This document shows, one piece after another, positions 1 to 4,403 of a stretch of DNA of 7,072 bases (position 1 is the first letter of the stretch; every line of letters starts with the position of its first letter). A program made the translations under genes and the position numbers. The notes beneath the pieces were generated by a model. That model worked only from the letters and a program-made list of their open reading frames with translations. It was not told the origin of the DNA and made no database searches. This DNA is from Candidatus Tayloriibacteriota bacterium (GTDB taxonomy: Bacteria; Patescibacteriota; Minisyncoccia; Phycocordibacterales; PALSA-1337), in contig JANXRK010000055.1 in the NCBI GenBank assembly GCA_025353045.1, positions 1 to 7,072 of the forward strand. The letters are read 5' to 3'.

Positions 1-95
1 ATCTCAGCGATCTCCTGCTGCTCATGGCCTGCTTTCCACAGAGCCTCAATCCGATCGCGCGCATGAAAGTCTAAATGTCTGAATGTTTTTCTCAT
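1..95 (-). CDS. IS30-like transposase, N-terminal fragment (cut by window edge)
   Basis: Reading the minus strand from an ATG at 95 gives 31 complete codons running off the left edge. The peptide starts MRKTFRHLDFHARDRIEALW and continues with a helix-turn-helix-like segment (KAGHEQQEIAE). A short basic start, then 'hxDRxxIExLxxxGxxxxEIA', is how IS30-family transposases begin: an N-terminal helix-turn-helix that binds the element's terminal repeats ahead of a DDE integrase-type catalytic domain. The catalytic part lies outside the window, so activity cannot be judged. A weak AAG-type ribosome site lies just upstream of the ATG. The end of the element should fall somewhere in about 96-208, but without the other terminus I cannot place the inverted repeat. 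The family call rests on a short stretch; another HTH protein is possible. Confidence 0.6.
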   Translation of the reverse strand, partial: MRKTFRHLDFHARDRIEALWKAGHEQQEIAE

Positions 96-208
96 ATTTC
101 TTAATGATATATGAGTTGCATTTCAAACAAGAATTTTCAAACTTCGAAAAAAGTGATTTCGCTATAGCAAAAAGTGATGTAAGGAGCCTTAATTAAGGAC
201 ATTTTCTG
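96..208. other. Non-coding stretch with short repeats and palindromes, probable IS end
   Basis: No gene is seen here. It holds two copies of TTTCAAAC (121-128 and 135-142) and two copies of AAAAAGTGAT (148-157 and 169-178, start to start 21 bp). Two perfect palindromes are also present, GCTATAGC (161-168) and CCTTAATTAAGG (187-198). Repeats spaced by about two helical turns directly upstream of a transposase start could be transposase or regulator sites, or part of the element's end. This is an inference from position only. Confidence 0.4.
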
Positions 209-291
209 CTGTGGCGAAAGGAAAGCTATGGCCTTGTATGGTTGCAGGGAGATAGTAAAGCCTAGACCACAGGTTAGGAAGGAAACTGACC
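209..291 (+). promoter_or_regulatory. Predicted structured 5' leader of the 292-960 gene, with SD in a hairpin loop
   Basis: The leader folds by eye into nested stems: CTGTGG 209-214 with CCACAG 267-272, GCTAT 225-229 with ATAGT 252-256 (one G-U), and CCTTG 232-236 with 245-249 (one G-U). The loops are purine-rich (GAAAGGAAA, TAAAG). A further hairpin pairs GGTTAG 272-277 with CTGACC 286-291, one base before the ATG, and exposes GAAGG of the ribosome-binding site in its loop (278-285). G272 is claimed by both the outer stem and this hairpin, so the two could compete. It does not match any riboswitch consensus I can recall. It could be a cis-regulatory RNA or simply a conserved part of this gene family's mobile context. 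Confidence 0.4.
276..282 (+). promoter_or_regulatory. Shine-Dalgarno site of the 292-960 gene
   Basis: AGGAAGG lies 9 bases before the ATG at 292. It is the clearest ribosome-binding site in the window and decides this start over other in-frame options. Most core genes here show no comparable site, which fits a foreign or separately evolving origin for this gene. Confidence 0.6.
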
Positions 292-960
292 ATGAATACC
301 ATGCTCAGCAAGGCGCTACGCGAATTCACAACCGGACCGCTCAATCAGTTGATTGTGAACCTCGGTGGCCAGGATGGCGACCAGTGGGAAGAAGAGTTCA
401 AGCGGTTTCTCCGCAAGGAGCCCTGCTGGACCAACGGCCAAGTCACGCAAGTGGCGGAACCGAAACCCACACCCTCGATTCTCTAGCTCGTCTCGACGAT
501 CGTGGTCAGCGCGACCATCGGCAAGCTCGTCGCCAAAGAGAAATTCTTTCGTGACACTGGCCGTAAAGCCAAGGTCAACTACCTCGGCGACAACTTTACG
601 GCGTGGTTCCTGAACGGCGACGGCAAAACCGAAGACCCGATCAGCGAACAGACCCTGCGCTACGCAAAACTGCGCAAGGCATCGGTAGACGATCTCATCA
701 TCGAGGAGCTCGGCGGCGAAGCGAAAGCTGAAACCACTCTATCCGAGATGTTCTCCCTCATGGAGAAGCAGAAGAATGGTGAAGACAGTGTTCTTCTGAA
801 CAACGGCTACGCCAATATCTTCTACATCAATGACAGCGCTGGTGTGCTGCATGCGGTCTACGTGCGCTGGTACGACGACGGCTGGTACGTCGGTGCGGTC
901 TCCGTCGAGAACCCGGACGGGTGGAGCGATGGCTACCAGGTGTTCTCTCGAAACTGTTAG
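292..960 (+). pseudogene. CPR repeated-family hypothetical protein, DGR target-like, interrupted by in-frame TAG
   Basis: One frame runs from the ATG at 292 to the TAG at 958-960 (about 222 codons) with a single in-frame TAG at 484-486. As written it yields a 64-residue N-terminal piece and, from a GTG at 502, a 152-residue C-terminal piece. A GAG-to-TAG change at that codon would explain the break (an inferred ...PSILELVSTI...). The N-terminus (MNTMLSKALREFTTGPLNQL) and the segment DPISEQTLRYAKLRKASV recall a hypothetical family that I remember as multi-copy in Parcubacteria, with GC-rich genes. No enzyme motif is visible. The C-terminal end (about codons 187-222, aromatic/Gly/Asp-rich, ending VFSRNC) is built mostly of NNY codons, as expected of a DGR variable region. 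CGC/CGT arginine codons contrast with the CGA-rich host genes. The stop may be real decay or a base error. If it is an error, this is an intact CDS. Confidence 0.6.
850..957 (+). other. Candidate DGR variable region at the 3' end of the 292-960 gene
   Basis: Nineteen of the 36 codons end in C or T and have bodies reachable from AAC/AAT by changing only adenines: TAC, GAC, GGC, GTC, AGC, CAT and similar. They are interspersed with constant Trp, Glu, Pro and Arg codons. DGR variable regions mutate template adenines, so AAY codons scatter to NNY. The block ends in VFSRNC directly at the stop codon, the usual place for a variable region. No template repeat is in the window, so this remains an inference from codon pattern plus the neighbouring Avd-like and RT-like genes. 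Confidence 0.4.
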
Positions 961-964
961 TTTT

Positions 965-992
965 CTCCTCGGCTTATAGCCGGGGAGTTTTT
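965..992 (+). terminator. Hairpin plus T-tract downstream of the 292-960 gene
   Basis: CTCCTCGGCT (965-974), loop TAT (975-977) and AGCCGGGGAG (978-987) form a 10-bp stem with one G-U pair, followed by TTTTT (988-992). This is a standard Rho-independent terminator, four bases after the stop at 958-960. The stop codon of the convergent minus-strand gene (974-976) lies inside the hairpin. There is no T-tract for the minus strand. DGR targets can also carry a GC-rich hairpin just after the variable region, but the 3-base loop here does not match the tetraloop I recall for the phage BPP-1 element. Confidence 0.8.
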
Positions 993-1363
993 GCTTGTAA
1001 CCCTTTCTTCCACCCGCCGAGTTGTCTGCCAATCTCTTCGAGTTTCTCGATCAAATCGGAATATTTATCTGTTGGAATAATCTTACTTTCCCATGCGAGC
1101 TGCTCAAAAAACTTCACAATATCGAGTTTTGTGATTGCTTTGTTTAGCATGGGTATTTTGTGTTCGGGTGGAAGATAGCTCAGACAGAGTGTGTACTCAA
1201 GAACATCCAGAAAAGCTTGCTCGATTTTATTACCAATTCCGTACCGCTCAACCTTCGGAAAATCACGATAGAGAGTTAACCAAAAACGATATACCTCTTT
1301 CGATTTGAGAATTGCTTGCGGTAATTCTCGGGGGGGGGGTAATATTATTTTTGTATTGTTCAA
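974..1363 (-). CDS. avd: Four-helix-bundle protein, DGR accessory (Avd-like)
   Basis: The 129-residue product is almost entirely helical. Helix 1 is about residues 18-34 (LKSKEVYRFWLTLYRDF), helix 2 about 38-62 (begins RYGIGNKIEQAFLDVLEYTL), helix 3 about 67-95 (contains NKAITKLDIVKFFEQLAWES) and helix 4 about 99-122 (contains LIEKLEEIGRQLGGWKKGLQ). The phrases 'RYGIGxKI', 'KLDIVKFFxQLAWE' and 'LGGWKKGL' are typical of the four-helix-bundle family that includes Avd, the positively charged pentameric partner of DGR reverse transcriptases. The same fold occurs in proteins encoded within 23S rRNA insertions, but the RT fragment next door favours Avd. The start is uncertain: TTG at 1363 is in frame, whereas the nearby ATG at 1367 is out of frame because of a run of ten G/C pairs at 1330-1339. 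A nine-base run would join that ATG and give an N-terminus MIEQYKNNITPPREL. The gene is convergent with the 292-960 gene and divergent from the RT remnant, not the usual co-directional DGR order. Confidence 0.7.
   Translation of the reverse strand: MNNTKIILPPPRELPQAILKSKEVYRFWLTLYRDFPKVERYGIGNKIEQAFLDVLEYTLCLSYLPPEHKIPMLNKAITKLDIVKFFEQLAWESKIIPTDKYSDLIEKLEEIGRQLGGWKKGLQAKTPRL
1330..1339. repeat. Homopolymer G10/C10 tract at the avd start and RT 5' edge
   Basis: Ten consecutive G on the plus strand lie within the first codons of the minus-strand avd-like gene and just upstream of the RT remnant. The tract length sets whether the avd ATG at 1367 is in frame (9 in frame, 10 out of frame). It could be a slippage-prone switch, a junction scar or a miscounted homopolymer. 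Confidence 0.8.
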
Positions 1364-1766
1364 TCATTGCCTTAACAATATCATATCTGTAAATAATTTG
1401 TGCAACGCATGGCATGAATTTATACGTAATAAGCGAGATAGAAAGGATATTTCATTTTTTTCTCTGAAACTATCAAAAAATATTTTTGATTTATATAAAG
1501 AACTCAAAAATAAAACATACAAACATGGAGTTTATGAGGTCTTCTTTATATCTGATCCAAAACCAAGAAGTATTCATAAGGCAACTGTAAGAGATAGATT
1601 ACTTCACCATGCCATACATAGAGTCTTACGGACTGCTACTAAGAAGAGAATGATTAGAAACCTTAAGACCAAACACAATCATCCTGAAATTGTGCAATCA
1701 TACCTCGGACTCTTAAGCCATGGTAACAGTTGGAAATTAAGGCAAAAGATTATAGAATTAAAAAAC
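1356..1766 (+). pseudogene. DGR-type reverse transcriptase remnant, catalytic core deleted
   Basis: The frame shows the typical start of a DGR or group-II-like reverse transcriptase: SVNNLCNAWHEFIRNKRDRK, then LKNKTYKHGVYEVFFISDPK, then the 'RSIHKATVRDRLLHHAI' block. After HRVL it jumps directly to RTATKKRMIRNLKTKHNHPE and QSYLGLLSHGNSWKLRQKI, which matches the far C-terminal end (thumb region). RT blocks 3 to 7, including the YxDD catalytic aspartates, are absent; by comparison with family proteins of about 330-400 residues, roughly 180-200 residues are missing. The fusion falls at codons 1617-1628 (HRVL), a sequence plausible on both sides, as expected of a short-homology deletion. A TTG at 1356 is the likeliest start; an ATG at 1305 lies in frame upstream but precedes the family's usual N-terminus. 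No stop follows the RT end: the frame runs on to 1829, 62 bases into the RNase H gene. The product cannot polymerise. Confidence 0.7.
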
Positions 1767-1767
1767 C

Positions 1768-2481
1768 ATGAATCCAAAAACCCTAATGAACCCAACCACA
1801 ATCTTCACCGACGGCTCGTCTCGCGGTAATCCTGGACCTGGTGGTTGGGGAAGTGTTGTTATTGAAAATGATTTGATCACTGAACTCGGTGGTAGAGAAG
1901 ATGAGACTACTAATAATAGAATGGAACTCTCTGCTGCTATAGCCGGACTCAATACCATTAAGGGTGATGATAAAATAATTTTAAATACTGATTCTTCATA
2001 CGTCATAAACGGCATTACTAAATGGGTCAATAGTTGGAAAATAAATGGTTGGATAACGAAGACAAAAGACGAGGTAATGAATAGAGATCTGTGGGAGAAG
2101 CTCTTGGAAGCTAAAGAGGGAAAAGATGTTGTTTGGAATTATGTTGGCGGTCATTCTGGAATTATTGGAAACGAACGATGCGATGAGATAGCTACTTCTT
2201 TTGCAGATGATGAACCAATAATGCTTTATACAGGTCCAATAGCAAACTATTCAATTACAAATATTTTAGATCTATCTCAAGTTACTCAAAAGGTTTCAAA
2301 AAAGAGTCATTCAAAAGCTCAGGCATATTCATACGTAAGTATGGTTGATAGAAAGATTTTGACTCATAAAACCTGGGCCGAATGCGAAGCGCGAGTAAAA
2401 GGAAAGAGTGGAACAAGATATAGAAAGGCCACATCTCTTGACCAAGAGGCACAAATTATTGAAGAATTTGGAAAATTTTAA
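1768..2481 (+). CDS. rnhA: Ribonuclease HI with C-terminal viroplasmin-like domain
   Basis: This 237-residue enzyme cleaves RNA in RNA/DNA hybrids (R-loops, replication primers). The catalytic set is complete: D15 (FTDGSSRGNPG), E53 (NNRMEL), D75 (NTDSSYV) and D139 (GNERCDEIA), with the loop His H129 (VGGHSG). The RNase H fold spans about residues 9-147. Residues about 148-185 form a linker (YTGPIANYSI...). Residues about 186-237 (YVSMVDRKILTHKTWAECEA, then VKGKSGTRYRKATSLDQE) resemble the small viroplasmin/RNase H1 hybrid-binding domain, usually N-terminal in eukaryotic RNase H1 but here C-terminal, which would tether the enzyme to hybrids. Start codons at 1768 and 1786 are both possible and neither has a ribosome site; both precede the first strand. 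The 5' end overlaps the trailing frame of the RT remnant, so this gene marks the boundary between accessory and core DNA. Confidence 0.93.
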   Translation: MNPKTLMNPTTIFTDGSSRGNPGPGGWGSVVIENDLITELGGREDETTNNRMELSAAIAGLNTIKGDDKIILNTDSSYVINGITKWVNSWKINGWITKTKDEVMNRDLWEKLLEAKEGKDVVWNYVGGHSGIIGNERCDEIATSFADDEPIMLYTGPIANYSITNILDLSQVTQKVSKKSHSKAQAYSYVSMVDRKILTHKTWAECEARVKGKSGTRYRKATSLDQEAQIIEEFGKF

Positions 2482-2492
2482 AAGCTTTACTC

Positions 2493-2560
2493 TCGAGGAT
2501 AAAATTCTGATAAAAATTTTATTTAGATTTTATCAAAATTTTATCAGGATTTTATCTCGA
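2493..2560. repeat. Long imperfect inverted repeat between rnhA and comEC
   Basis: TCGAGGATAAAATTCTGATA on the left (from 2493) pairs with TATCAGGATTTTATCTCGA on the right (ending 2560), with one bulge and one mismatch, and the arms continue through an A/T-rich core to a loop around 2522-2529. The right arm also holds three copies of ATTTTATC. There is no clear T-tract after it, so it is not a classic terminator. It could stop or process the rnhA transcript before comEC, or be a dispersed palindromic repeat. Confidence 0.7.
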
Positions 2561-2574
2561 CTTGTTAGGATGAT

Positions 2575-3924
2575 GTGGTGAAAGCGCATCAGAAGATAAA
2601 TATTGTGATTATTTGTATTCTAGTTATGGCTATCCTCGTGAGGGGGTGGTTTGCTTTTCATAATGGTCGAGAGCGTTTAGTAGAGGAGTATGGTGGAAAG
2701 GCGATGCAAATAGAAGGAAGTATTATTGATGAACCACTAGTAAAGGATTTTACAAAGACTTTTACACTACAGGCTATAGAGCCAAGTATTGCAATAAAGG
2801 TAAGTACAGATCGATATCTGGATTATGAATATGGCCAAAAGTTGAAGTTGAATGGCAAACTGTCTATTCCATTTAATTTTAAAAGTAATGGGGGTAGGAC
2901 TTTTGACTATATAGATTATCTTCTTAAAGATGGTATTTATTTCGAAATGAAGAAACCAAAAATCGAGATTGTAGAAAGTGATGGCGGAAGTCTTATTTCT
3001 AAAAATCTTTTTGCTTTGAAACAAGGCTTTCTTAGAAATCTCAAAAAAGTTCTTGGTGAACCTCACGCAGCTTTAGCTGGAGGTTTGGTGGTGGGGGAGA
3101 AAAGTGCTTTAGGAAAGGATTTGATTGATGATTTTAGAAAGGCTGGACTCATCCATATCGTTGTCCTCTCAGGATATAACATCACTATTGTCGCGGATTC
3201 GATACGAAGAATGTTGGCTTTTCTGCCGAGAAATCTTGGAATTATTTTAGGTGGACTTGGCATAGTAGCTTTTGGGATCTTGGTTGGTGGAGGTGCGACT
3301 GTGGTGAGATCATGTGTCATGGCAATTATTGCTTTGACAGCCACACTTCTCCGTAAGGATTATAATGTTGGCAAAGCTCTATTCGTGGCAGGATCTTTGA
3401 TGCTCATTCAGAATCCTCTTATTCTTCTCTATGATCCTTCATTTCAACTTTCTTTTCTTGCTACACTTGGACTTTTACTCCTATCATCTCCGATTGAGAA
3501 GAAATTAGGATTCATTACAGAAAAATTAGGAATACGAGGACTCGTGGCTTCGACCTTAGCAACTCAAATATTTGTATCACCATATATTCTTTATATGATG
3601 GGTCAATTGTCGATCATCGGTATAGTGGTGAATATTTTGGTTTTACCAATCATCCCAGCAACAATGTTTTTTGTGACGCTAGCGGGGATTTCGGGCTTTT
3701 TCTCTCTTCCATTAGCTCAAATATTCGGATGGATTTCGCACCTGCTGCTATCTTATGAACTTATGATGGTGAGATTCTTTGCCCATCTTCCATTCGCGTC
3801 GATAGAACTACCAAAATTTTCATTTTGGATAGTTGTTGGATTTTATTTGAGTTACTTTGTAGCTTTGGTGAAATTGCCTTCGATATTTTCCCAATTCAAA
3901 TTCAAGAAAAAGTCTTCAACATAA
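2575..3924 (+). CDS. comEC: ComEC/Rec2 DNA-uptake channel, membrane part only
   Basis: The 449-residue membrane protein is the N-terminal two thirds of ComEC, the inner-membrane channel that imports single-stranded DNA during natural transformation. Residues about 8-28 form the first membrane helix. About 40-135 is the OB-like DUF4131 domain (begins GKAMQIEGSIIDEPL). About 160-430 is the Competence domain with AALAGGLVVGEKSALGKDLI, LIHIVVLSGYNITIV (residues 192-206), GGGATVVRSCVMAI and DPSFQLSFLATLGLLLL. The usual C-terminal metallo-beta-lactamase domain is missing from this chain; a separate gene at 4404 supplies a degenerate copy. The start is GTG at 2575 or the adjacent GTG at 2578, preceded by TAGGA at 2566-2570. 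The last 24 codons overlap, antisense, the 3' end of the dismutase gene (3852-3924), so the tail after the last membrane helix is not ancestral ComEC sequence. Uptake of DNA from neighbours is common in these reduced bacteria. Confidence 0.9.
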   Translation: MVKAHQKINIVIICILVMAILVRGWFAFHNGRERLVEEYGGKAMQIEGSIIDEPLVKDFTKTFTLQAIEPSIAIKVSTDRYLDYEYGQKLKLNGKLSIPFNFKSNGGRTFDYIDYLLKDGIYFEMKKPKIEIVESDGGSLISKNLFALKQGFLRNLKKVLGEPHAALAGGLVVGEKSALGKDLIDDFRKAGLIHIVVLSGYNITIVADSIRRMLAFLPRNLGIILGGLGIVAFGILVGGGATVVRSCVMAIIALTATLLRKDYNVGKALFVAGSLMLIQNPLILLYDPSFQLSFLATLGLLLLSSPIEKKLGFITEKLGIRGLVASTLATQIFVSPYILYMMGQLSIIGIVVNILVLPIIPATMFFVTLAGISGFFSLPLAQIFGWISHLLLSYELMMVRFFAHLPFASIELPKFSFWIVVGFYLSYFVALVKLPSIFSQFKFKKKSST

Positions 3925-4403
3925 TTCTTTTTACCAGATGGGGCATAATCAGCGACATAAGAGTGTTCCCACATATCAAGGGCGAGGATTAGAGAACAGT
4001 CTTGTAATTGGCTTATGTGTTGTTCTTCAACCCATGTACTTACGAGAGTCTTTTCAACTCGATCATAATAAAGCATAGCCCAGCCGATTCCTCGAGTCAT
4101 TGCAGTAGTTTTGAAAGATGCGATCCAAGTGTCAAAGGCACCGAAGTCAGAGTCTATTTGGGATCTTAAAGTGCTCTTAGTGTCCAATTCCTTTGCTCCG
4201 CCTGCGAGACTGGCGAAATATACTTCATGATTTCTCATACCGTTATATTCAAAACCGAGTCTTCGGATATCCTGTTTTCCATCGAGTGTCTCATTGAGAT
4301 TCTTTACATAACCTGTATAGAGCTTCAAATGCTCCTCAATTGTTTTCGCTGAGATTCCTTTGAGTATACCGATGTCGAATTTTTGTTCAGTAAATTTTTT
4401 CAT
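3852..4403 (-). CDS. sod: Superoxide dismutase, Fe/Mn family
   Basis: The 183-residue cytosolic enzyme converts superoxide to oxygen and hydrogen peroxide. All four metal ligands can be placed: H25 (IEEHLKLYTGYVKNLN), H59 (MRNHEVYF), and D143 and H147 (LALDMWEHSYV). Other signatures are FGAFDTWIASFK (87-98), TRGIGWAML (103-111) and the C-terminal NYVEDFFLNLNWENI. At 183 residues it is slightly shorter than the usual 190-210, mainly between H25 and H59. LQDCSL (133-138) aligns with the NQDSPL segment where Mn enzymes carry their outer-sphere Gln, which suggests Q134 and a Mn or cambialistic type; metal choice cannot be settled from sequence. The gene sits backwards between the two halves of comEC. 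It shares 73 bp tail to tail with the channel gene, and its ATG directly abuts that of the 4404 gene. TTTTATAT about six bases upstream of the ATG could be a -10 box for a nearly leaderless transcript. Confidence 0.93.
   Translation of the reverse strand: MKKFTEQKFDIGILKGISAKTIEEHLKLYTGYVKNLNETLDGKQDIRRLGFEYNGMRNHEVYFASLAGGAKELDTKSTLRSQIDSDFGAFDTWIASFKTTAMTRGIGWAMLYYDRVEKTLVSTWVEEQHISQLQDCSLILALDMWEHSYVADYAPSGKKNYVEDFFLNLNWENIEGNFTKATK

Noticed and set aside
209..275. Cyclic-di-GMP or other known riboswitch
   Set aside because: GAAAGGAAAGC and GGCC segments recall parts of GEMM-type RNAs, but the required GCAAAGC, CUAA and tetraloop-receptor arrangement is absent or out of order.
484..486. 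TAG read as an amino acid (recoded stop)
   Set aside because: TAG also ends genes at 958-960 and 5157-5159, and no other gene has an internal TAG. The known CPR code change affects TGA, and TGA acts as a stop here (6067-6069).
228..613. Overlapping open frames from 228 and 365 on the plus strand
   Set aside because: They are out-of-frame readings of the GC-rich 292-960 gene and its leader; their products are Arg/Ser/Pro-rich with no family resemblance.
739..1178. Open frames antisense to the 3' end of the 292-960 gene and antisense to avd
   Set aside because: They cross the terminator hairpin and show no coherent protein; the opposite strands carry recognisable families.
1305..1355. Start of the RT gene at the in-frame ATG 1305
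   Set aside because: This stretch is the antisense of avd codons and passes through the G10 tract. The RT family's N-terminus begins about 17 residues later, so the upstream ATG is unlikely to be used.
961..1767. Template repeat (TR) of a DGR inside the window
   Set aside because: I looked by eye for a second copy of the 850-957 segment, especially its GTGTTCTCTCGAAAC end, on both strands and found none. A weak likeness near 1037-1057 lies within avd coding sequence.
3063..3344. Minus-strand open frames inside comEC (2767-3066 and 3063-3344)
   Set aside because: They lie opposite a clear ComEC reading frame and translate to low-complexity or hydrophobic sequence with no family motif.
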